64,000 nt of DNA, taken from the NCBI GenBank assembly GCA_025667525.1, contig CM046875.1, forward strand, positions 117,666,340 through 117,730,339. The letters are read 5' to 3'. The notes under the pieces were generated by a model. That model made no database searches. It had not been told where the DNA came from and worked only from the letters and a program-made list of their open reading frames with translations. The position numbers were made by a program, and so were the translations under genes. Positions within the stretch are counted from its first letter, which is position 1, and every line of letters begins with the position of its first letter. Origin of the DNA: Glebionis coronaria (taxonomy: Eukaryota > Streptophyta > Magnoliopsida > Asterales > Asteraceae). Below are positions 1-9,383 of this stretch, piece by piece.

Positions 1-200
1 TCAAATAGGCTCTAATAGAGTTCCAAAGTGGAAATGATATTTTCAACAAGCCTATTAAGTCTTCGCAAGAGAAATAGCAGTAGATATATAGAAATTTCAA
101 CATATTTATCAGACGTGCATCCCCATCACCAGAAGTATTTGATCTCTTTAATGACATAGTGCTGATCGCGTAAAGGATGATTGTGTATCATGGGCTGTAT

Positions 201-636
201 CTTGGTTTAAAAAAGCGCGCCTTTTTGCGCCTAAGGCGTGAGGCGAGGCGAGGCAATGGGGTCATCGCCTTGGGACCCCTGATGCGCAGCCGTTACAAAA
301 AGCGATTGGAGGCGGTGCTTTTTCATGCCTTAGAGGAACGCTTTTTACTGTCTCAAGTGCTTTTTGTTCTAAAAATGACATTTAAACTCAAAGGGTTTGA
401 GTGGACTTTTAAACTCAAAGGGTTGGTTGTTCTAAAAATGACATTTGGACTTTTATTAATCTAAAAATGATATTTAAGCTCTCAGAGTTTGAATTATGGT
501 TTTTAACAAAGTCGCAATCGTTGTGTACAAAGTAAGCGCCTCGCCTACGAGAGGCGTGCGCTTTTGCCTCATCGTCCGGCACTTCTCGCTTCGGACCCTT
601 AGCGCAGCGGTCCGCTTCTCGCTTTTTAAAACCAAG
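201..636. mobile_element. MITE-like insertion with GC-rich ends
   Basis: Near-perfect inverted ends of about 16 bp (CTTGGTTTAAAAAAGCG at 201-217 and its imperfect complement ending at 636) flank a 436-bp segment. Just inside each end lies GC-rich sequence (GGCGAGGCGAGGC on the left, GCGCCTCGCC on the right) in otherwise AT-rich DNA. A TGTAT flanks both sides, but 3 bp beyond the right terminus as drawn, so the target duplication is uncertain. The middle contains two or three copies of a TTCTAAAAATGACATTT motif. It has no coding capacity. Confidence 0.5.
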
Positions 637-2493
637 GGTTGTATAATACATTTTGTAGTATTTTGAGGGTTTGGGTTTTGTGTGTCATGAGATAAAAGGT
701 GTACTTGACTTCCTTCAAGATGCAACTTCAGCCTCTGGCTGTAACATTGTAAGATAGACTTAGGTCATGGTAAAAAAAGGTCACCTGTTGTTGAAAGTTT
801 CCCTTCTTTATAAAGAATCGTGGTGTTCCAAGTATTCTTTTTTTATATGTGTCATAATAAGAACTTATTTGCAGGTTGTGTCAAAGAACAAATCAGGTAA
901 AAAAGTTCGAGCTGAGTTACGTCTGAATATTGTCTTTTGGAGAAATAATGGGAACCGGAAAGATGTGTTATAAGAATCTTTGAAAGTCGTAGTATCTGTA
1001 ATATTTATGGGACCAGATAGTAAATAAATGTGGATATTGTCGGTATCATGCTCCTGAGGTTCTTCTCCACCAACATATGGTTCTGGAGTTAGTGAGTGAT
1101 TTAATTCGAACATATGGTTATGATGCCGTAGGCAGGTATATATCCCAAACACCATTTTAAGCGCGAATTTTTTAATGTCATATTTTTCATTAATAGTTCG
1201 ATAGGCATTGATAGCTAAACCGAATGTCCTTCGATTATTGCACATCATATTACCAGTTATATAGATTAAAATATTCAGATATCACTTTGTATTCTTTTAT
1301 TGTGATCCAGATTCCAGAAGGCTATACATTTTGGGTATTCTGCATCACTATTAAATTTGGAAATGCTATTTGTATGCTACATAAATCCAATGAAATTTGA
1401 CAAATAATTCAGAATTCTCTGTTTTGGTGTAGGGTTTAAGTAGAATACACTACGATGATGAGTTGATGCTACAAATTAAATGGGCGCTGAGGTATGTCAA
1501 GCTTGACTCATATTAACCGTTTTACCCGCCATATAATCATAATATATTGTGAACTTTTTGGTAATTTATTGAACGTTTGTCTCTTTGATGGACATTCATT
1601 CTTCCAGGAAAGTCGACATTCATTCTTCCAAGTGAGTTAATGGTTTGTTTTATGGTTGAAACAACCTTATTATAATTATTAGTCCCTCCGTAAAAAAAAC
1701 CAGGCTATCGTGGCGGGCAAAGTTAGAGAAATATTTCTTTTTTTATGCAGGCACGCGTGGGGATCAGTAAGGCGGATTTTCTGCCCTTCAATCCAGTGGA
1801 CAAACACATACATCGATCAAAGTGGAAATTGGCACAGAATGAGCAAAGGTGCACATGAGTAGGTACGGTAATGCTAATGATCTTTGTTTTTTTCGATATA
1901 TGCATTCTAAAAAATGAAGACAAGAACAAAGTTTTTCCGTTATCAATAAATTTGCTGAACGTGGTTCTCTATCAGTTTGCGAACAAGTAAGTTTTTATAA
2001 CCCCACATACAGGTTGTTAATGTTTATAAGACTTTGGATAGCTTCCCAGAGCCACTTGAACTTGCTTATCTTCGCTCGAGATAAAACACAACAGAATTAG
2101 ACTTATGAGCAAGTGATAACGTGACAATGTCACTTCTTAGAACAGCAAATTCTACTATAACAAATGCATTCACTCTGTTGAATAGTCGACAAGGCATTTG
2201 CATATTATCTTTTCCAAAAAAAACTAATAACTTGGTTATCAAGACTTTTATATATTTTCTGTTGGTCAGATTTTATGTTAGTGCTTATCGTCAATTTAGT
2301 GAGAATATGCATTTATTAGTGACCGGATAATTTGCTTTCCATTATGTTTCTAATATAACATCATGATTTTCACTTATAAACCTAGGACTACTTCACCTTT
2401 TCTCTCATCTCTAAATTGTGGGAGGCATGAGGGTGAAAATCCAAGAACATGAAAAACCTAGGAAAAAGGCCTGACCTGAACCTTTATCCAAAA
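637..2493. other. Non-coding Helitron interior
   Basis: AT-rich sequence with only short open frames. A segment at about 1038-1140 reads with kinase-like residues (RYHAPEVLL) but is too short to call. Nothing else is recognisable. Confidence 0.4.
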
Positions 2494-2631
2494 GATATCA
2501 TAGTTAACCACTGACTTAATTGACTTGATGTCAAGACCACGAGCAGCAACGTCAATTGTAACAAGAAAATGGTATATTCTGTCTTTAAACTTCTGCAACG
2601 TCTCCATACGAGATAACTGGTCTTTGTCAAC
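2494..2631 (-). pseudogene. Captured DEAD-box RNA helicase fragment (RH24-like)
   Basis: The minus strand encodes about 46 uninterrupted codons of a DEAD-box helicase C-terminal RecA domain: DKDQ..RMETLQKFK, then VAARGLDIKSIKSVVNYDI, which is helicase motif V and its downstream strand. Spacing and wording resemble plant RH24-type helicases; that assignment is from memory of the family. Motifs I-III (Walker A, DEAD, SAT) and motif VI are absent, so it cannot be an active ATPase. It lies in reverse orientation inside a Helitron and is best read as a captured exon fragment. Confidence 0.75.
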
Positions 2632-2833
2632 ATAAGAGCAACAACTTTAAACCCATTTGGGATTGTTTCTTAACTGCTAACTTTATAGTATTATATACTT
2701 AATTTATTATGATTACTGTAGTAAGATGCCTCCAGCTGCAGGCACATATTGCTTTCATGGCTCAGTTGATTAGAGCAACCGTTTAGTAAATGGATTACAA
2801 TGAATAACAATTTACTTTCAGTTTTTTTATTGT

Positions 2834-2987
2834 ATAACAATCGTATATAAGCCAACACACTTTTAATGCTGGCGTGGCTAAATAGTGTTGTCTATCTTTT
2901 TTTGAATAAAGCATCAGTCTTTTTTTTATAACAATCGTATATAAGCAACACACTTTCATATTTTGTATAAAGCATCAGTCTTTACTT
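2834..2987. repeat. Local direct duplication
   Basis: The motif TAACAATCGTATATAAGC, followed by ACACACTTT and ending in ATAAAGCATCAGTCTTT, occurs twice about 95 bp apart. The first copy carries an extra internal segment. It is a simple tandem duplication in non-coding DNA. Confidence 0.65.
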
Positions 2988-4341
2988 TCTAAAATTACCC
3001 CTAAAGTGAACTGTAAGTTTTTTTACAGTTTTTACAGTTTATGATTAAGCCTAAAGTAAACTATAGTGCAATAAATTATGTATCCTATTTCGCAGCACAT
3101 CGATAAAGCTTTTTTGGGCCTATTTCAGAACTTGATGTGTCCAAAGACAGTGTCCCTTTCTTCATTCGTTGGCCTTTGTTCTTACCCGAGTTTTGAGCCC
3201 GGAGTCCCGAACCTTAGCTTTTACTAATTGCTATTTGATCCGTAGATTTGGACACTTGGGATGCTACGTTTTCGAATTGAATCGGTTCCATCAGCCAATG
3301 CAGAAAGAAGAGATTAAACGAGATCAACAGGTAATGCTAATTCTTTTCTTTTAAATTAAACTTAAGGGGCGTTTGGATCTATGTTTTGGAATTGATTATT
3401 AAACTTGTGAGGGTTCAAACGATGTTGTTCCCTTCAGTTTGGGATGCGAGTTTTGTTTGGGATTCGGTTTCCTTTTGGGCTGGCCAAAGATCAGTTTCTT
3501 TTTTTAAAGTTATATCTTCTTCAATAACATCCCCAAACGATCTTCTCGGGTCACACCAAAATCAGGTCTTTTTTTGGATTAACCATCTATCATGTTGAAC
3601 CTCCCTATAGCACACACAAGTTATACAAAGATGAGACGTGATCCTCAAATGTGTGATGATTCAAGAAGGTTAGTGACATTTCTCCTAATTTTAGTTTAAT
3701 ATGATATAGGTCAAGATGCATTGACTACATGGTCTGATCTCTACAATACATTTTAGTTATACCATGTATCCATCTGCTAATACTCTTTCTTGGTATTTAG
3801 CAACAGAAACAAAGTATTCTTTTAAAGGTCGTTCACGCCCATTAATATGGCAACCATGATGCTATCACATAATAGTCCTCTTTTTAGTCTTCATTCATTT
3901 ACACAATTAGAATACTCTATTTTTTGGTTTGCATTTTCATCTTTTCTCAAATAAAATAAAAGATTAAGACTTGCATAATTGAAAGTAGATTGCTAAATCA
4001 AATTAAGTGTTGCTGTTATAAAACTTTTCACAGTACTCCTACATCTGTTTACATTTTACATGGGAACATGTGATTAATGTACACGGATTGCATATTGACA
4101 AATTAATACACTAAATCTGTGACATAAACATGGAACCATGATGATACATAAACATAAACAGCTACTGAATTATAGAATTGATCATACGACATCTACTGAA
4201 TTCAAGCGCGTGCCAAATGAAATGCTCAGGTCTTGAATTAAAGAATTTGTTCTTTGAACTCATTTCCGTTCAAGGTGTGAAAATATCTTATTTGTAAAAC
4301 CTTTCTCTTTCATTTGAAGCAATTTCTTTCCCTTCCTGTAG

Positions 4342-4984
4342 GAACACACTACAAAAGACAGAAGCAGTATTGCTGATAAAATTGATAGGATTATGGTGAG
4401 TACCTCTTTCCATTTGTTGTTCATATGACCTTCCATTGATTCAGAAGTGATAATAGTCGGTGAGTTTTACTAACTAACAATAAACATTATGTATATGTGT
4501 ATGTGATGCAATAGATCAATATTAATGAAAATCATGTAGATGTATTGAACATGGCTCCTGAAGGTTTGCTCATGTATTTAAATGCTAAATCACTTGAAGA
4601 GGAAGGATTTTGTGAAATTTAATTGAAAGTGGTTGCATTTAATTCCAGGGTTTGGAGGTGTGTGTTCTTTGGTACTCAGGAACTGAAACACAACTTGGAA
4701 ATTATGGTAAAGTTGGTTTATATCTGATATGGCAGCCAACAAATGCAGAAGGATGAATTTAAATCGCGAGGTTATTATACGCCAATAAAAGGCATACAGG
4801 TAAATTTATTCATTGTCTACTAACGGTTGGCCCAATTTCGCTAAAGAGATCAGTCCTTTCAGTTCCCAAGAATGCCTCCCTCAAGATCGATGCACACGTG
4901 ATGGATGCTGACACAAATGAAGTAATTTTGCATGGATTGGAAGATGGGGCATCCTTGGATATGAAAGTCGTTTGGAAATACTAA
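4342..4984 (+). pseudogene. Unidentified exon-like pieces
   Basis: Two stretches look like captured exons. At 4342-4395 an AG-flanked piece reads EHTTKDRSSIADKIDRIM and ends at a GTGAGT donor-like site. At about 4860-4984 an open stretch reads VPKNASLKIDAHVMDADTN and continues to a stop after VVWKY. Composition and the splice-like borders suggest coding origin. I do not recognise the protein; function unknown. Confidence 0.35.
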
Positions 4985-5202
4985 AGTCAGTGTCTTGGAT
5001 ATCTGACATTTTATGATCTTATGAATTATGATGGTTAAGGATTGAAGCTACTTTAAACTTTGCGGCAAAAAAATTCTTAGCATGTCTAATGTATGAAAAA
5101 CATGTATCATATTTGAATTGCATATATTTAAGCAAAGTCATGGCACAGAGTATTTCGATCCTTAAGATGGGTGACAAGTATGTGGGTTGTCTACAATGTT
5201 TT

Positions 5203-5362
5203 GAAACCGGCCGGGTGAACCAGTTGATCCTGTTCCAGCCAAAAAAACGGGTCATATTGACCCAGGTTTCAATTTTCGAAACTCGGCTCGACCAGCCGGG
5301 TTTGGAGTGACCCGGGTCAACCGGTTCTTGAGACCCGGTCGGGTTTTGATTTTTTCGGGTTT
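5203..5362. repeat. CCGGGT/ACCCGG-rich segment
   Basis: This is a GC-rich island in AT-rich DNA with many ACCCGG/CCGGGT and GGTTGACC-type words in both orientations (for example CCGGGTCAACCGG). Similar words recur at 34452-34555 inside the second Helitron. It is non-coding dispersed repeat. Confidence 0.5.
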
Positions 5363-7081
5363 AAAAAAAATATATATAAATTTTACGTATTTGCGATGGA
5401 ATTTATTTTTTACATATTATATTGGTTGGTAAACCTTATATTTTCAATATTTGGGATTTCTTTTATAGTTTTTATACATAACTTTTGTTTATTATTAAGA
5501 ATATAATTTTTTTAAGAAAACCGGGTTAATCTGAATTTCATGTTATTCTAAAAAGTACTAAATTTTGTAACAGATCCGGTAAAACTGCAAGAATCGAAGT
5601 TAGTATATAAAGCATATCTCATCCACTCATTCTGTGTATAACTCTCCTCATGCAGGTGAAACGACTGTCATTATTTGATAGTCATATGCAAGTTGTTAAG
5701 TATTTTGTCCATGTTAGTATCACACTAAAAAAATTCAAGACCTTTTCTTACAAAAAATTTTTTACTATAAAAGACATCATTTCACAAAAGACTTTGATCT
5801 ACTAAAGTTTGTAAAAAAAGACCGCAAAAGATTTTGAATAGAAGAAAATGAAACATTTTCATATTATAAAAGAGTGAGTAAAAGTTACTCTTTTGATGAC
5901 TTAAAATCGAGTAAAAATGTATATTTATTGCTTCTTCTTATTAATTACTCTTTTATCACTTTTAATTAAAAGAAAAAAAGTAAATAATGAGGGATAATTA
6001 AATATCTATTCTTACTTAATTTTAAGTTACAAAGGGTAAAAAATTTTGGTTACTCTTTTTTTAGTAGGCATACGTGCCAATATTTTTTACATCTAAGCTT
6101 TTTAATAGATAAAAGTTTTTTGATGAAATGATGTGTAAAAAGTTTAGTAACAAAATGTGCTAAATTTTGTAGCTTATTAGCTTTTTATTGGCTTATTAGC
6201 TTTTATTGGCTTTGAAAGTGTGTTTCGATAAATGTGCACCTTAGAAGATGTGTTTTTACTTTTAGTCATAATAAGCTATTTTATAGAAGCTTGTCCCCAC
6301 ATGTGACATGTGATTAAGAAACTCTTGCACTCACCATCTTACTTTTAAGTGGAAACTAATTTCAGACTCCGTTGAAGAAGTTCGTTTGATACATCATCGA
6401 GAAAAAGGCAGATGCAACACTAGAAGGCTTTGGACGTGATGAAAACTTTCAACTAATATATATTGTGCTTTCCTGTCATTTGTATCTCTATCCTTAATTA
6501 GAAGAAAAACAAGATTTAAATAAATTTTTTACTACCTAAACTTTAGGCTTTGCTTAAAGGATAACCCAATTATCATTTACTCAACATACATGTAAACTAT
6601 TATGAAAGGAAAATTGACTTAGTTACGAGAGCACATGGATGCGAATAACTATTAGTGTAGTGCGGGGATGTATGTCTTTTTATTCTCATTATTAACTGTA
6701 ACAAAATGTTATAGAGTGATATTCTCTTTATCGTGTGATTGTTCATACTAAAAGAGTTTTCCGTCATTTTATTTAATATGAGTTATATTTTCTCATATCG
6801 GGGTGAATACTTATTTTTTCTTTGTTAATGCATTCAACAAATAATACGGTATGTTAATAATTGATTTACCGTTACTTAATTTTTAAAAGCTTATTTTTTG
6901 GAACATATATATACACATATACAAAATAAAATTCACTAAAGAAACAATGCAAACAATAATCAAGTCATACTCGTCTAAATAAAAAATGTCAAACAAAAAT
7001 CAAAATTCATACCCGTCAATGGAACATTACAAACAAATATTTACTAAATAAAAAAAAAGTTAAACGACAATCACAAGTCAT

Positions 7082-7111
7082 ACCCGTCCATCGGACGGGT
7101 TTTGCCACTAG
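7082..7111 (+). other. Helitron 3' terminus (hairpin + CTAG)
   Basis: Perfect 8-bp arms ACCCGTCC/GGACGGGT with a 3-nt loop, then TTTGCCA and CTAG. The host flank begins with T. Confidence 0.8.
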
Positions 7112-7702
7112 TACATATATATATATATATATATATAGTCATGATCAAATGAGAAAAAATTTTAAACTAAAAATAATAAGAAATAATATGAACCAATCAA
7201 TTTAAATGGTAAATAAGGACATTTTTGTCATTTAATGGCCATAATTGATTTGTTTTCTGTTTGTAACTTCCGAATGTAAAGATAGAGAAATGGACATAAT
7301 TCATTTTTTATTTATCAAACAAGATCAAATTTAAACTAACCATTTTCAATTCATTTGGTTCTTACATAGTTTCATCATGCATACACCCAGTTAATCAATT
7401 TGACCATGCATCTTTTTATTGATATAAATAAATCATCCATATATCTCCCATATATCTACAACCATTCATGCATCTGTTTGTAATTTGGAAACACACACAA
7501 ACGTGCTTTGTAATTCCGAGTGACGCATGTTATCATTTAATGAGATAGAAGATTGCGATGCATGCATCCATTTAAGATGCATTAGATAGTCGATGTAAAG
7601 TGATGTCCATCGTTGATGCATTTCGTCGAAAATCTATTCTATGCATGCGTAATCTTGGTTAAACAATTGGTTGGCCAAACGGTGGCATTAACATATTCAA
7701 AT
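7112..7702. other. AT-rich spacer with microsatellite
   Basis: A short (TA)n tract at about 7114-7137 follows the Helitron end. Directly after it, AGTCATGATCAAATGAGAAA resembles the beginning of other plant Helitrons (from memory), but no clear TC start is visible. The rest is non-coding. Confidence 0.4.
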
Positions 7703-8480
7703 CACTACTACACAAACAGCCTTTACTCACGAAATTTTTCCCACGGAACAAAAATCATGGAAAATTTGACACGGTATTCCCACAGATTTCTTACAGAAAT
7801 GACAAAAAAATATTCCGTGGGAAATCCGTGGGAAATTACCCACGGATTTCCCACATAAGCATTGACCAAGGTTTCCGTGGGAAAGTCGTGACAAATTACC
7901 TACGAACTTCCCACGGATTGCAAATTACCCACGGATTTCCCACGGAGTACAAAACTATTTTTGTTGTTTTACACATCCGTGGGAAAGCTGTGGCAAATTA
8001 CCCACGGATTTCCCACGGTATACACATTATTATTATTATTTATCTATCCGTGGGAAATCCGTGGGTAATTTACCCACGGATTTCCCACGGACAACGTATT
8101 ATTTTATTATTTATTCATCCGTGGGAAATCCATGGGTAAACTACCCACGGATTTCCCACGGACAACATATTAATTATTATTTATCCATCCGTGGGAAATC
8201 CATGGGTAATTTACTCACGAATTTCCCACGAAACTCTAATATTTTATTAATTATACATCCGTGGGAAATCCGTGGGTAATTTACCTACGGATTTCCCATG
8301 GAACTTTCCCACGGATTTCCCACGGAAAACACATTATTTTGTTATTTACATATCAGCGGGAAATGTGTGGGTAAATTACCCACGGATTTCCCACGGGTTA
8401 CAGATTTCCCGCGGATTTCCCACGTATTACCCACATATTTCCCACATATTTCCCACGGACTACCAATATTTTGTGATTTA
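7703..8480. mobile_element. CACTA-like transposon terminus with palindromic subterminal array
   Basis: The segment starts with CACTACTACACAAACAGCC, the form of a plant CACTA (En/Spm) terminal inverted repeat. Dense copies of CCGTGGGAAATCCGTGGG and its complement follow. CACTA elements carry transposase-binding subterminal repeats in both orientations, which fits. No convincing partner terminus ending in TAGTG with a matching 3-bp target duplication was found, so the far boundary is unknown; it may lie beyond the LTR element at 9384 or be lost. Confidence 0.55.
7977..8301. repeat. About 70-71-bp array of long palindromes
   Basis: Repeat units start at 7977, 8048, 8119, 8189 and 8259, a spacing of 70-71 bp. 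The unit at 8048-8090 is a perfect 43-bp inverted repeat: a 21-nt arm starting CCGTGGGAAATCCGTGGG, one central base, and the exact complement. Other units carry one or a few mismatches. Units are separated by AT-rich linkers such as ACAACATATTA..ATTTATCCAT. Degenerate copies continue to about 8480. Confidence 0.85.
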
Positions 8481-8512
8481 TACATCCGTGAGAAAGTTAA
8501 TAAAAGTTTATT

Positions 8513-8743
8513 TAATAAAACATACAAACTACATTATAAAGTCGATAAAAAGTTAAACAATAAAAGATACGAATTATATTACAAAGTCGAAAAAACATAC
8601 GAATTATATTAAAAATATGATAAAACATACGAATTACATTATAAATTCGATAAAACATACGAATTACATTACGAAGTACATAAAACATACGAATTACATT
8701 ACGAAGTAGATAAAATATACGAATTAGATTACGAAGTCGATAT
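8513..8743. repeat. 30-bp AT-rich tandem repeat
   Basis: About seven degenerate copies of a unit near ATACGAATTACATTACGAAG plus GTCGATAAAAC, about 30 bp each. It lies between the palindromic array and the 3' end of the GRF zinc-finger gene. Confidence 0.75.
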
Positions 8744-8765
8744 GCTAAATTGACTAAATGACAAA

Positions 8766-9312
8766 CTACTGCAAACTAATGTTCCCCATGCTATTGTAAA
8801 GCTCATGTAGTAGTGCATTTGAATTCATTGTGTGATGCTCGGGATGCATTTGTGTTTCCATTGTTGCCTCGAGTATATTCAGCTTTGTAGTCAAGAGCTT
8901 GCAGTTTGCACACTCTGCATACCTCGAAGGTCCCGAAGAATAGATTGGAGGTGTTGAAGAGCTTGGAGACGAAACTGGAGTCATTGAAGGTATTGGTTAA
9001 TAAGTTGAAGTCGTTGAAGCTCCAGGAGAACCAAGTAGTAGACGAACTCGATCCTCTTTCCATAGAAAAAATTCACATCCAAAAGTACCTTCCAGAGGCT
9101 GTTAATTAAAGAGTAAGGAAAATTTATTCATTAAACATACCTAATCAAATTATTTGTAAACTACACAAATAAAAACACATGTGATTGATCACCTTCGATA
9201 GTGGACAAGCATAGTATAGTTTACCACGGGTTTGGCGTCGATACGATTCTCTTAGAACTACATCTCCGGCTCCACAACGACACGCAAAAGCTTCATATGC
9301 CACCATCTTCAT
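8766..9312 (-). pseudogene. GRF-type zinc-finger gene, two exons, one in-frame stop
   Basis: Exon 1 (9193-9312, 40 codons) starts MKMVAYEAFACRCGAGDVVL and contains CRCG and a YYACP segment. The minus strand then shows AAG|GTGATC as donor and TTAATTAACAG as acceptor, and exon 2 (8766-9098) continues in phase with GTFGCEFFLWKED. Together these give the Cys-x-Cys...Cys...Cys plus FFLW layout of a GRF zinc finger, a nucleic-acid-binding fold. A Ser/Pro-rich stretch and a short heptad-like tail (LLTTKLNILEATMETQMHPE) follow to a TAG stop. A TAA at 8997-8999 interrupts the Ser/Pro region. The start codon is only 71 bp from an LTR retrotransposon that separated it from any upstream promoter. Such small GRF proteins are abundant in some plants and often transposon-associated; the cellular role is unknown. 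Confidence 0.7.
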
Positions 9313-9378
9313 AACTACAATGTGTGTGTTGGTCGTTGAGATGGCAAGAGTGTGTGTGAGATGTTTAGTTCTTGGTTA

Positions 9379-9383
9379 TGAAG
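9379..9383. repeat. Target-site duplication TGAAG (left)
   Basis: TGAAG at 9379-9383 and again at 17038-17042 directly flank the TG...CA ends of the LTR element. Confidence 0.95.

Larger units (their letters stand above)
1..7111 (+). mobile_element. Helitron 3' portion (5' end outside window or unrecognised)
   Basis: The right end has Helitron terminal structure: an 8-bp-arm hairpin (ACCCGTCC-ATC-GGACGGGT, 7082-7100), a 7-nt spacer and CTAG at 7108-7111, followed by T and a TA-rich microsatellite, as expected for insertion between A and T. No matching TC 5' terminus was found to the left, so the element probably starts before base 1; the extent is inferred. The interior is AT-rich, has no Rep/helicase coding sequence, and holds a reversed DEAD-box helicase fragment (2494-2631) plus several exon-like pieces, as in gene-capturing non-autonomous Helitrons. 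Confidence 0.6.

Noticed and set aside
1030..1140. Protein kinase fragment (RYHAPEVLL)
   Set aside because: A nine-residue resemblance without neighbouring kinase motifs.
5727..6160. MITE with inverted ends around GAAATGATGT
   Set aside because: Only a weak, imperfect inverted repeat; no clear termini or target duplication.
7613..8612. Several frames with repeated GNPW/PRISHG peptides
   Set aside because: They come from the palindromic tandem array; no codon bias or conserved domain.
8804..8815. TGTAGTAGTG as the right terminus of the CACTA element
   Set aside because: Only 10 bp match the inverse of the left end, the flanking 3 bp (CAT) do not match AAT, and it lies inside the GRF gene's coding exon.
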